Of a stretch of DNA of 13,862 nucleotides, positions 1 to 6,912 are shown in pieces. The position numbers and the translations under genes were made by a program. The stretch comes from Desulfuromonadales bacterium (GTDB lineage Bacteria > Desulfobacterota > Desulfuromonadia > Desulfuromonadales > BM103): NCBI GenBank assembly GCA_030630015.1, contig DAOVNV010000034.1:1-13862 (forward strand). Reading direction: 5' to 3'. The notes beneath the pieces are model-generated. The model did no database searches, had not been told where the DNA came from, and was given only the letters and a program-made list of their open reading frames with translations. Numbering within the stretch: position 1 is the stretch's first letter; the number at the start of each line of letters is the position of its first letter.

Positions 1-38
1 AAACTTTTTTCTCGCTACGCCGCCTGAAACAACGTTGA
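1..38 (+). CDS. 3' end of an upstream gene, possibly a LolA-like lipoprotein-sorting protein (partial)
   Basis: Reading from base 3, the frame gives TFFSLRRLKQR and then TGA at 36-38, two bases before the ATG of the first permease. Such tight spacing is usual inside an operon. The tail resembles the C-terminal 'FTLRNLK' ending that I associate with periplasmic LolA-like outer-membrane lipoprotein-sorting proteins (PF17131), which often sit beside LolCDE-like ABC permeases. Only eleven residues are visible, so the family assignment is a guess from context. The reading frame itself is supported mainly by its position. Confidence 0.4.
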   Translation, partial: TFFSLRRLKQR

Positions 39-40
39 CC

Positions 41-1264
41 ATGCTCTGCACCCTGGCGTTTCGAAATCTGTGGCGCAACCGGCGCCGCACCCTGCTGACC
101 CTCTCGGCCATGGTGGTCTCCGCCAGCCTGCTGATCCTGTCTCTGGGAGTTTTCTCCGGCATGTTCGAGGATATGCTTTCCTCGGCCACCGAGCAGTATT
201 ACGGCCACCTGGTCCTGGCCCACCCCAATTATCACCAGCGCCGTGATATGTTCGCCCACCTGCCCCAAGAGGTGACCGAAGCCGCTCCACTGCAGCAGGC
301 AACAGAAATAGAGGGGCGTTCGCCGCGCTTGCGAAGTTTCGGCCTGCTCTCCTGCAAGGACAGCAGTCAACCGACTGAGGTAATGGGCATCATCCCGCAA
401 CTCGAACGGCAGGTCACCACGCTCCACGAAAAGATCACGCAGGGCCGATACCTGGTGCCAGACGACCCGAACGGCATTGTCCTGGGAGAGGGATTGGCCC
501 GCAAACTCGAACTTGCAATCGGCGATGAAGCGGTGTTCGTGACCCAGGCCGCCGACGGGTCGATCGGCAACGACCTGCTGTACGTGCGCGGCATTTTTGC
601 CACAGGAGACAGCCGCAGTGATAACCGCCTCGTGCTGGCTTCACTGCCGTGGCTGCAGGCAACAATCGCTCTCGAAGGCAGGATTCACGAAGTCGCCATG
701 GCAGTCAACGACCCGATGCAGGCGGCGGCTATTGCCGACCGGGTCAATGCTGCCCTGATAGGGCAAGTTGAAATCCTCGACTGGGGCGACCTGCTGCCCG
801 AAATGCGTGAGGCGATCGCCGCCTACGATGTCAGCCGGATGATTATGGTCATCATCCTCTACCTGGCGACCGGTCTGGGGATCCTCAACACCTTCTTCAT
901 GTCGGTCATGGAACGCACCCGGGAGTTCGGCATCCTCATGGCCCAAGGGATGAGTCCCTGGTCGGTACGCAGGCTGGTCATGCTCGAAACCCTGCTGATG
1001 GGCTGCATCGCCCTGCTGATCGGCCTGCTGCTCGGCGCGCTGATGACTTTTTACATGGCAACAGTCGGCGTCGACCTGTCCGGGCACATCACGCCGGTGA
1101 CCTATGCGGGCGGCACCATCCTGCCCCGCTTGCACGCGGTCTTCGAACCGGGCAATTTTTACGTCCCGGCCGGCATGCTATTGGTGGTTTGTCTGGCCGC
1201 CGGTTTCCTTCCCGCCAACCGGGCCGCCCGGCTCAACCCGGTCGTCGCGATCAGGGAGGAATAA
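41..1264 (+). CDS. ABC transporter permease, FtsX/LolC-MacB type (permease 1)
   Basis: This is a 407-residue inner-membrane permease of a type VII (MacB/LolCDE-like) ABC system, which transmits force to periplasmic substrates rather than moving them through a channel. It shows the family layout: a basic N-terminus (RNLWRNRRRT), a first membrane helix at about 18-40, a periplasmic domain at about 41-262 (MacB_PCD-like, with YYGHLVLAHPNY), then helices at about 266-290, 313-340 and 373-391. The FtsX domain carries the MERTREFGILMAQGMS coupling-helix motif (290-305) and ends NPVVAIREE. I chose ATG 41. A TTG at 35 is in frame but overlaps the upstream stop. There is no clear Shine-Dalgarno sequence, so translation is probably coupled to the upstream gene. 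The family is certain; the substrate is unknown. Confidence 0.9.
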   Translation: MLCTLAFRNLWRNRRRTLLTLSAMVVSASLLILSLGVFSGMFEDMLSSATEQYYGHLVLAHPNYHQRRDMFAHLPQEVTEAAPLQQATEIEGRSPRLRSFGLLSCKDSSQPTEVMGIIPQLERQVTTLHEKITQGRYLVPDDPNGIVLGEGLARKLELAIGDEAVFVTQAADGSIGNDLLYVRGIFATGDSRSDNRLVLASLPWLQATIALEGRIHEVAMAVNDPMQAAAIADRVNAALIGQVEILDWGDLLPEMREAIAAYDVSRMIMVIILYLATGLGILNTFFMSVMERTREFGILMAQGMSPWSVRRLVMLETLLMGCIALLIGLLLGALMTFYMATVGVDLSGHITPVTYAGGTILPRLHAVFEPGNFYVPAGMLLVVCLAAGFLPANRAARLNPVVAIREE

Positions 1265-1269
1265 TTTTG

Positions 1270-2502
1270 ATGGACACTTTTCGACTGGCCTGGAAAAACC
1301 TCTGGCGCAATCGCAGGCGCACCCTGATCACCCTTACGGCCATTGCCTTCAGCATCATGCTGGTCCAGGCTTCTCACAACCTCTCCTTCGGCGTCTACGA
1401 GCGCATGGTTGACAGCGGCGTGCGGGCGGGGTCCGGCCACATCGCCGTCTACCGCGACGGCTACCTGGATGGACGTGAGGAGACGCTCAACTTCAATGAC
1501 GGAAACCTCGTTAATGAGATCGAAGCATTGGAGGGCGTCAGCCGAGTGCTGCCGCGACTCTACATCCCGGGACTGGCCCAGTCGAGCCGGGAGAGCCGTG
1601 GGATTCTCCTGATCGGCGTCGACCCTGAGCGTGAAAAACTGTTCAACCCCTTCCTGCAGAAACTGACTGATGATGAAATGATCCGTTCAACGGATGCACG
1701 TGACGCAATCATCGGCTGGCGACTCATGGATGAGCTACAGATCCGGCCGGGCCAAAAATTCGTCGTCACCGCCCAGCACAGCGACGGCACTTTGCACGGT
1801 GAATTGCTGCGGGTGCGCGGCGTTGTCCAATCCGGCATCAAGGATATCGACAGCTCCCTGATTATGGTCGGCCGGGAACGAGCTGCCTTGCTGATCGGCC
1901 AACCCGGCAAAACCCATGAACTGGCGATCATCCTGCGGACGGCAAAACTGGACCGGCAGGTTTTCCCCAAGGTTGCCGAGCTGGTTAAAAAACAGCCGGA
2001 ATTGCAGGCCGTTGCCTGGGAGACCGCCATGCCGAACCTGGCCAATGCCATCAAGCTCGATTATGCCAGCTCGCAATTCATCTTCCTGATCATCCTGGCC
2101 ATTGTCACCATCGGCGTGATCAATACCCTGCTCATGTCTGTCATGGAGCGGATGCGCGAATTCGGCGTGATCCTGGCCCTCGGCAGCACGCCGCTGCGTC
2201 TGCGCTGGACCATCCTGGTGGAGGCCTGCCTGCTCGGGGCCGTTGCCGCCTTGCTGGGCAGCCTGCTCGGCAGCCTGGCCACCTGGTATTTGTGGTCGGT
2301 CGGTATCAATCTAGAAACCTTTGTCCCCGAAACGCTCGAATTCGGCGGTGTCGTCTTCGAGCCGGTCCTGCGCGCGACCTGGGACATCGCATGGATGATC
2401 AAGATCGCCTTCTACGTGGTCGGATTGACCCTGCTCGCGTCACTTTACCCGGCTGTCAAAGCCGGACGGATCGCCCCGGTGGAGGCGATGAGACATCATT
2501 AA
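1270..2502 (+). CDS. ABC transporter permease, FtsX/LolE-MacB type (permease 2)
   Basis: This 410-residue paralogue of the preceding permease probably forms a heterodimer with it, as LolC and LolE do. The two share the opening (LAWKNLWRNRRRTLITL), a periplasmic domain beginning with SGHIAVYRDGY, and the motif MERMREFGVILALGSTP (292-308). Membrane helices lie at about 18-33, 269-292, 315-343 and 375-395, and the end is IAPVEAMRHH. ATG 1270 is chosen because GGAGG at 1255-1259 lies 10 bases upstream, inside the last codons of permease 1. The open frame extends back to 1189, but that would overlap permease 1 and lose the family N-terminus. The 5-nt gap to permease 1 indicates one transcript. Confidence 0.92.
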   Translation: MDTFRLAWKNLWRNRRRTLITLTAIAFSIMLVQASHNLSFGVYERMVDSGVRAGSGHIAVYRDGYLDGREETLNFNDGNLVNEIEALEGVSRVLPRLYIPGLAQSSRESRGILLIGVDPEREKLFNPFLQKLTDDEMIRSTDARDAIIGWRLMDELQIRPGQKFVVTAQHSDGTLHGELLRVRGVVQSGIKDIDSSLIMVGRERAALLIGQPGKTHELAIILRTAKLDRQVFPKVAELVKKQPELQAVAWETAMPNLANAIKLDYASSQFIFLIILAIVTIGVINTLLMSVMERMREFGVILALGSTPLRLRWTILVEACLLGAVAALLGSLLGSLATWYLWSVGINLETFVPETLEFGGVVFEPVLRATWDIAWMIKIAFYVVGLTLLASLYPAVKAGRIAPVEAMRHH

Positions 2503-2506
2503 ACCA

Positions 2507-2534
2507 GGGACGCGGAACGCGGAACGAGGGACGA
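2507..2534 (+). repeat. Tandem 7-bp repeat cluster A (GGRACGM x4)
   Basis: Four back-to-back heptamers are readable: GGGACGC, GGAACGC, GGAACGA and GGGACGA. The cluster begins four bases after the permease 2 stop codon. The same heptamer family recurs inverted at 2619-2646 and in direct orientation at 6769-6796. Confidence 0.85.
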
Positions 2535-2618
2535 GAAAGGCCAAACAAAACCTTTAGACGTTTAGGACAGAGGCCCCTATTATGAGTAGAATGACGATGA
2601 AACATGATTTTGATTTTC

Positions 2619-2646
2619 GCGTACCACGTCCCGCGTCCCGAGGTCC
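2619..2646 (-). repeat. Tandem 7-bp repeat cluster B, inverted relative to cluster A
   Basis: On the minus strand the units read GGACCTC, GGGACGC, GGGACGT and GGTACGC. The middle two are close matches to the heptamer; the outer two are degenerate. The plus-strand GAGG at 2640-2643, six bases before the ATPase ATG, lies inside this cluster and probably serves as the ribosome binding site. Bases 2507-2515 of cluster A can pair with 2631-2639 without a mismatch, and the helix continues to 2519/2627 after one mismatch. Confidence 0.75.
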
Positions 2647-2649
2647 TAA

Positions 2650-3339
2650 ATGCCTTTAATCGAACTGAAAGAAGTCTCGAAGATTTACCGGACCGGCAAC
2701 CTGGAGGTACCGGCCTTGACCGATATTTCCCTGAGCTTTAATGCCGGAGAATTCGCGGTGCTGGCCGGGCCGTCCGGATCGGGCAAGACCACAGCCCTGA
2801 ACCTGATCGGCTGCCTCGACCGGCCAACCTCCGGACAGGTCCTGCTCGATGGCAAGGACATGGGAGAGGCGAAGTCGAAAGAGCTCGCCAATTTTCGACT
2901 GCAGCACATCGGGTTCATTTTCCAGTCCTACAACCTGATCCCGGTGCTGACTGCTGCGGAAAATGCCGAGTTCACCCTGATGCTCAGGGGAGTCGCTCAT
3001 GCAAAAAGGCGACAACGGGTCAAACAGCTCTTCGACGAACTGGGCATCAGCGGCTTGGAGAACAGAAAGCCGGCTGATCTCTCCGGCGGTCAGCAGCAAC
3101 GTGTGGCCATTGCCCGCGCCATAGCCGCTGAACCACACGTGATCCTGGCCGATGAACCAACCGCCAATCTCGACTCGCACACAGCCGAAGATCTGCTTGC
3201 CCTGATGCGTCGCCTGAATACTGAGCGGGGCACGACATTCCTGTTCAGTTCGCACGATGATCGGGTCATTGCCCAGGCCCGCCGGGTCATCCGGCTGGAA
3301 GACGGTCGTCTGTATGATGATACGGGTTTGCTCACATGA
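2650..3339 (+). CDS. ABC transporter ATP-binding protein, LolD/MacB type
   Basis: This is a 229-residue nucleotide-binding subunit that should power the two FtsX-type permeases upstream. All catalytic motifs are intact: Walker A GPSGSGKT (40-47), Q-loop Gln92 in FIFQSYNLIP, signature LSGGQ (144-148), Walker B VILADEP with Glu169, D-loop NLDS (173-176) and switch His202 in SSHD. The length and the 'FQSYNLIPVLTAAENAE' stretch are typical of the LolD/MacB branch. The stop codon overlaps the start of the next gene (ATGA at 3336-3339). A 147-nt repeat-bearing gap separates it from permease 2, although the function implies co-expression. The gene name lolD is not assigned because orthology to the lipoprotein exporter cannot be told from the ATPase alone. 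Confidence 0.94.
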   Translation: MPLIELKEVSKIYRTGNLEVPALTDISLSFNAGEFAVLAGPSGSGKTTALNLIGCLDRPTSGQVLLDGKDMGEAKSKELANFRLQHIGFIFQSYNLIPVLTAAENAEFTLMLRGVAHAKRRQRVKQLFDELGISGLENRKPADLSGGQQQRVAIARAIAAEPHVILADEPTANLDSHTAEDLLALMRRLNTERGTTFLFSSHDDRVIAQARRVIRLEDGRLYDDTGLLT

Positions 3340-4565
3340 GAAAGCGGCCACGACCTTTGCGACGTCTCTGCCTGCCCCTTGGGGCACTGCTCCTGGCTGG
3401 CCTGTGCCTGGCAAGGCCGGTCCAGGCCGCCGCTCCGGAGTGGTCCGGATCCTTCAAGTCGCTTGACTTGTATGGGGAAACCGCCCCGGCAGACACTTTT
3501 CCCAGTTATAAACTGTCAAGCAACCGTTTCCGTCTCAACCTCGACTGGGCACTGAATGAAACAATCCGGCTGGAATCCTCCTTCGACTATCAATTGCTCT
3601 GGACCAATCCTGCCGGTGTCGTGCCCCTGCCAGGCAACGGCGTGAACCGGAAACTTGATCTGGACACCACCTGGCAGCATGACGATGCCTGGAGCAGCCG
3701 TCTGCAACTCGATCACCTTAACTTGCACTTCCGTTCCGATCGGCTGGATGTGGTCGTTGGCCGCCAGGCTATCGGCTTCGGCCGCATCGTGATTTTCTCT
3801 CCGCTGGATATCATTGCCCCCTTCCCGCCGGATGCACTGGATACAGATGTCCGCCCCGGCATCGATGCAATACGCCTGACCGGATATTACGGATTTGACG
3901 GGCAGTTAGGAGGCATCTTTGTCTGGGGCGACGAACCCCGCCACAACTCCTGGCTGCTGACCTGGTCGGACAATCGGCACGGTCTCGACCTGCTGGCGAT
4001 CAGCGGCCGCCTGCGGGATCACCCGATGCTTGGTTTTGGGGTGGCCGGCAGCCTGGGCACCTTGGGCCTGAAGGGTGAGATCGCCTTCTACGATGGCCAA
4101 AGGACTAATGAACCTTTTGAGGACCTGTATGCATCTTTTGCCATCGGGGCGATGGAAGCCTGGTACCGTTTCGACAATGGGCTGACCCTGATCGGTCAGT
4201 ATCTCTACAACGGTCCCGGAACTGACGAGCCGCGGGACTACCCGACCATCGCTGCATCCGCCCCCCTGAACGAGGGGTTGACTTCTCTGCTGGGCCGTAA
4301 CTACCTGCTCCTCGCCCCCTCTTACCAGCTTCATCCACTGGCGACGTTGCAAGGCCTGATCATCTTGAACCTTGATGATGACTCGCTATTGGTCAGGCCG
4401 ACACTCAGCCTCGATCTGGTCGACAACTTTTCCCTGGAAATCTTCTGGGCTTTCAATGCCGGCAAAAGTCCACAGACCATCTCCAGTTTCCTTCCCTCCA
4501 CGCCCCGCAGCGAATTCGGAACTCGAAGCGATGGCGGCGGCATCTTCCTGAAATATTATTTCTGA
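3336..4565 (+). CDS. Secreted outer-membrane beta-barrel protein of the ABC operon
   Basis: The 409-residue protein starts with a Sec signal peptide: basic MRKRPRPLRR, a hydrophobic core, and probable cleavage after VQA at 29-31. The rest is rich in alternating polar and hydrophobic residues with many aromatics, and it ends in KYYF, the aromatic C-terminus used by the Bam machinery. These are barrel hallmarks. A conserved-looking block, GRQAIGFGR (142-150) followed by SPLDIIAPF (155-163) and RPGIDAIRL (173-181), resembles porin-like and export-barrel families, but I cannot name one. The start overlaps the ATPase stop by four bases, so it is translationally coupled. Its place in the operon suggests an outer-membrane exit or acceptor for the ABC module; that is inference. 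Confidence 0.75.
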   Translation: MRKRPRPLRRLCLPLGALLLAGLCLARPVQAAAPEWSGSFKSLDLYGETAPADTFPSYKLSSNRFRLNLDWALNETIRLESSFDYQLLWTNPAGVVPLPGNGVNRKLDLDTTWQHDDAWSSRLQLDHLNLHFRSDRLDVVVGRQAIGFGRIVIFSPLDIIAPFPPDALDTDVRPGIDAIRLTGYYGFDGQLGGIFVWGDEPRHNSWLLTWSDNRHGLDLLAISGRLRDHPMLGFGVAGSLGTLGLKGEIAFYDGQRTNEPFEDLYASFAIGAMEAWYRFDNGLTLIGQYLYNGPGTDEPRDYPTIAASAPLNEGLTSLLGRNYLLLAPSYQLHPLATLQGLIILNLDDDSLLVRPTLSLDLVDNFSLEIFWAFNAGKSPQTISSFLPSTPRSEFGTRSDGGGIFLKYYF

Positions 4566-4570
4566 ACAAA

Positions 4571-4589
4571 AGTATACCCTTTTTATACT
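4571..4589. other. Short inverted repeat after the barrel gene
   Basis: AGTATA (4571-4576) and TATACT (4584-4589) are perfect inverted 6-mers separated by CCCTTTT. They begin 6 bases after the stop codon. The hairpin would be weak and no clean T-run follows it, so it is a poor terminator. It could be an operator for ompA or a weak transcription stop. Confidence 0.4.
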
Positions 4590-4686
4590 CAAAACGTTGC
4601 AGTCTGCAAAAGCCTTGGTATCCTTGTCTGACAAACTTAAGACGTTAGAGCCTTTACAAGTATCTGGCATATAAGGGAGGAGAGAG

Positions 4687-5874
4687 ATGAAATTATTGAA
4701 ATTTTCTTTGATGACTGTTTTCGCTGTTGTTTTCGGCCTGACCGGAACAGCCGAGGCCGGCCAGCGAGCGGGGGCCTTCAGCCTATCACCTATGATTGGC
4801 TACCATGTCTTCGATAGTGATCAGAAACTCGACGATGCTGCGGCCTACGGACTTACCCTGGGCTATAACCTCTCAAAACGTTGGGCGGTCGAACTTGACG
4901 GCCGCTACACGCCAACCGATACCGACTTCAAAAGCGGCGAGGGTTCTAACGTTGATGTGGATGTTTGGAACTACTCTCTCAATGCTCTTTATCATTTCAA
5001 TCCGGATGGGCCGTTCGTCCCTTACCTGACAGCCGGTTTTGGCAATTCTGTCTACTTAGCTGACGGCTATAAGGATGATGAAGATTTCATGCTGAACTGG
5101 GGTATCGGCGCCAAATATTTCTTCAGTGAAGATACCGCCCTGAGACTGGAAGCACGCCACATTGCCGGGTTTCATTCAGATGACAGGTGGAATGTGGCTG
5201 GAACCGGCGACAATACCGAGCACAATTTCATCATCTCGGCCGGCCTGTTTTTCCAGTTTGGCGGCGTAATGCCTGCGCCCCCTCCACCGGCTGACAGTGA
5301 TCTGGACGGCATTCCCGACAGCCGGGACAAGTGCCCAGACACACCGCTTGGAACCCTGGTTGATGCCGTTGGTTGTCCTCCTGTCGAAAAAGTTGTACCG
5401 CCACCGCCTCGTAGAAAACCGGTCGATCGTGACTCCGATGGCGACGGTGTGCTTGACAGTCGTGACAAATGTCCTGACACGCCCAAGGGAGTGATCGTCG
5501 ACGAAGACGGCTGCCCGATCAAGTTCACCCTGCAGATCGAGTTTGATTTCGACAAGTCCCAAGTGCGCCCCGAATATCAAGAGCTCCTTAAGGAGGCCGC
5601 TGCCTTTATCCACAAGTACCCGGAGACCAAATTCCTGCTGGCCGGCCACACCGACAGCCGGGGATCGGATGCCTACAACAAGGCCTTGTCGGGACGGCGC
5701 GCTGCAGCCGTCAAGAAATACCTGGTTGAAGAGTTCGGTATCGGCGCGCACCTGCTCTATCCGCGCGGCTATGGAGAATCCCAGCCCGTTGCCAGCAACG
5801 ACACGGATGAAGGCCGACAGAGCAACCGACGGGTTGAAGTCATCTGCTGCGTAATCATTCCTCCGGAGGAGTAG
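4687..5874 (+). CDS. OmpA-family outer-membrane protein with calcium-binding-type repeats
   Basis: This 395-residue protein anchors the outer membrane to peptidoglycan. A signal peptide ends at AEA (22-24). An eight-stranded OmpA-type barrel spans about 26-192 (NLSKRWAVELDGRY, ALYHFNPDGPFVPYLTAGFG). A proline-rich linker (197-201) leads to two thrombospondin type-3-like Asp-rich repeats, DSDLDGIPDSRDKCPDTP (203-220) and DSDGDGVLDSRDKCPDTP (249-266), which are usual calcium ligands. The OmpA_C domain (about 280-388) has FDFDKSQV, HTDSRG (321-326), and Asp323 and Arg338 at the spacing of the diaminopimelate-binding pair, ending with RQSNRRVEV. The start is fixed by AGGGAGG at 4674-4680, seven bases upstream of the ATG. 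It probably has its own transcript, closed by the terminator at 5959. Confidence 0.93.
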   Translation: MKLLKFSLMTVFAVVFGLTGTAEAGQRAGAFSLSPMIGYHVFDSDQKLDDAAAYGLTLGYNLSKRWAVELDGRYTPTDTDFKSGEGSNVDVDVWNYSLNALYHFNPDGPFVPYLTAGFGNSVYLADGYKDDEDFMLNWGIGAKYFFSEDTALRLEARHIAGFHSDDRWNVAGTGDNTEHNFIISAGLFFQFGGVMPAPPPPADSDLDGIPDSRDKCPDTPLGTLVDAVGCPPVEKVVPPPPRRKPVDRDSDGDGVLDSRDKCPDTPKGVIVDEDGCPIKFTLQIEFDFDKSQVRPEYQELLKEAAAFIHKYPETKFLLAGHTDSRGSDAYNKALSGRRAAAVKKYLVEEFGIGAHLLYPRGYGESQPVASNDTDEGRQSNRRVEVICCVIIPPEE

Positions 5875-5958
5875 AGAGCTCACTCATGTAAAATCGAGAG
5901 AAAGAGCTTGGGAGGGTAAGTGGAAGGCTAGAGGAACCAGCTAATACTTACTTGGGGT

Positions 5959-5998
5959 AGAACGGGAACGGATGAATATTCGTTCCCGTTCTTGTTTT
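5959..5998 (+). terminator. Rho-independent terminator of the ompA-type gene
   Basis: AGAACGGGAACG (5959-5970) pairs perfectly with CGTTCCCGTTCT (5981-5992). The 10-nt loop can shorten further by two A-T pairs and a wobble. TGTTTT follows at once. It lies 85 bases past the ompA-type stop codon. Confidence 0.9.
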
Positions 5999-6001
5999 CA
6001 G

Positions 6002-6140
6002 GTAACTATTCAGCTGTCTGACTAACCGCACAGCATGTGGGCTATAGCTGTTGCTTGCGGGAAGTTAAGTGACAACATTGGACGCAGGCAATGGCTGTAG
6101 ACCACATGCCCTCATTGAGATGCTGAATAGTTGCGTTTTT
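6002..6140 (+). repeat. Long imperfect inverted repeat with a T-run: structured RNA or MITE-like element
   Basis: Outer arms 6002-6014 and 6122-6134 pair over 13 positions with one G-T pair. Inner arms 6033-6059 and 6083-6109 pair over 27 positions: 22 Watson-Crick, 4 G-T and 1 mismatch. Spacers of 18 and 12 nt separate inner from outer arms, and the apical loop is 23 nt. GTTTTT follows the right arm at 6135-6140. All G-T pairs are wobble-compatible only if the plus strand is the RNA. No convincing gene lies in 5999-6168. The element could be a transposon-derived miniature repeat, a small RNA ending in its own terminator, or a stop for both converging genes. Confidence 0.7.
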
Positions 6141-6168
6141 AGTTCTGTAACTTACTACTGGAGCCAAA

Positions 6169-6768
6169 TTACTGTTTCTTCTCCGCAACCAACAGATAAG
6201 GAGCTACGGAGTGATTGGCAACAACCATGTGCAGGACTTGCCAGGCGTCACTGGGCAAGCCGCTCAGCAGTTCCGTAACAGCAGCGCCTTCCTCGGCTCC
6301 TCCGGAGTGACCTGGATAGACCGTCACTGCCATACGACCACCTTTACACAGCAATTGAAGCCCCTGGCGTAAAGCCTCGACGGTCGTCGACAGACAGGTG
6401 GTCTGCTCTGGATCGCCGCCGGGGAGATAACCCAAGTTCGCCACAACGGCCCGCAATTCCGGGCCGACAAATTTTTTCAGGTCAGTGTGACAACCCTGAA
6501 TCAGATAGCAGCCCGGCAACTTGGGAATAGCTTGGTCTTCCAACCAGAAGACCGGTTCCCGGCCGGAGGAACTGAGTCTCTCTGCAGTCTGGTCAAGGGC
6601 TTTCGCCTGGATATCAAAGGCAACAACCCGCCCATCTACTCCGACAGCATCGGCAAGCATCAGGGTATCGCGCCCCTTTCCGGCCGTCAGGTCAACCGCC
6701 AGGTCGCCCGGCCGCAGAACTTCCTGCAGAAGGGTGTGGCTCCAGGAAACGATGCGGGTTAAAGGCAT
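6169..6768 (-). CDS. mnmM: Class I SAM-dependent methyltransferase, MnmM/YtqB family (PF06962)
   Basis: This 199-residue protein is close in length to the YtqB family, whose Bacillus member (MnmM) adds the last methyl group in wobble-uridine mnm5s2U synthesis on tRNA. Visible features are the SAM-binding motif VDLTAGKGRDT (25-35), the acidic residue after strand 2 (FDIQ, 51-54), the family block NLGYLPGGD (111-119) and the YPGHSGG loop (151-157). The family start pattern (MPLTRIVSWSHTLL) supports ATG 6768. Directly upstream is the heptamer cluster, which reads C-rich on this strand, so no Shine-Dalgarno sequence is present. It follows the TerB-like gene by 144 nt. The family is clear; equivalence to MnmM in this organism is inferred. 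Confidence 0.82.
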   Translation of the reverse strand: MPLTRIVSWSHTLLQEVLRPGDLAVDLTAGKGRDTLMLADAVGVDGRVVAFDIQAKALDQTAERLSSSGREPVFWLEDQAIPKLPGCYLIQGCHTDLKKFVGPELRAVVANLGYLPGGDPEQTTCLSTTVEALRQGLQLLCKGGRMAVTVYPGHSGGAEEGAAVTELLSGLPSDAWQVLHMVVANHSVAPYLLVAEKKQ

Positions 6769-6796
6769 GGGACGAGGAACGCGGAACGAGGAACGC
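6769..6796 (+). repeat. Tandem 7-bp repeat cluster C, abutting the mnmM start codon
   Basis: Four contiguous units are readable on the plus strand: GGGACGA, GGAACGC, GGAACGA and GGAACGC. This is the same family and orientation as cluster A at 2507-2534. The last base of the mnmM start codon is 6768, so the repeat occupies the place where its ribosome binding site should be. Confidence 0.85.
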
Positions 6797-6866
6797 GAAA
6801 AGATCTCTTCTGAGACAAGTTTTGGGCGATTATTGACACTTTGTTCTCTGCAGACATACGTCCCTC

Positions 6867-6912
6867 AAAAATCTCCACCCGCTTGCCACGCCATGGCCTT
6901 GGCGACGGCGGG
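6867..6912 (-). terminator. Weak hairpin after the TerB-like gene (possible terminator)
   Basis: On the minus strand, CCCGC directly after the stop codon pairs with GCGGG (plus 6878-6882), with an inner CGCCA/TGGCG stem. TTTTT follows only six bases beyond the stem. The internal loop and the delayed T-run make it weak. The remaining sequence 6797-6866 shows no gene and no clear promoter. Confidence 0.3.

Noticed and set aside
641..1135. Long antisense open frame (164 codons) inside permease 1, with similar ones inside the ATPase and ompA-type genes
   Set aside because: These are shadows of GC-rich coding sequence. The sense frames carry clear domains and motifs, while the antisense translations show none.
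1189..1269. 27-residue N-terminal extension of permease 2
   Set aside because: It lies entirely within the coding end of permease 1 in another frame. ATG 1270 has a good ribosome binding site and the family-typical opening.
2507..2646. CRISPR-like array
   Set aside because: The units are 7 bp, contiguous and without spacers; this is a short tandem repeat, not a CRISPR. No cas gene is present.
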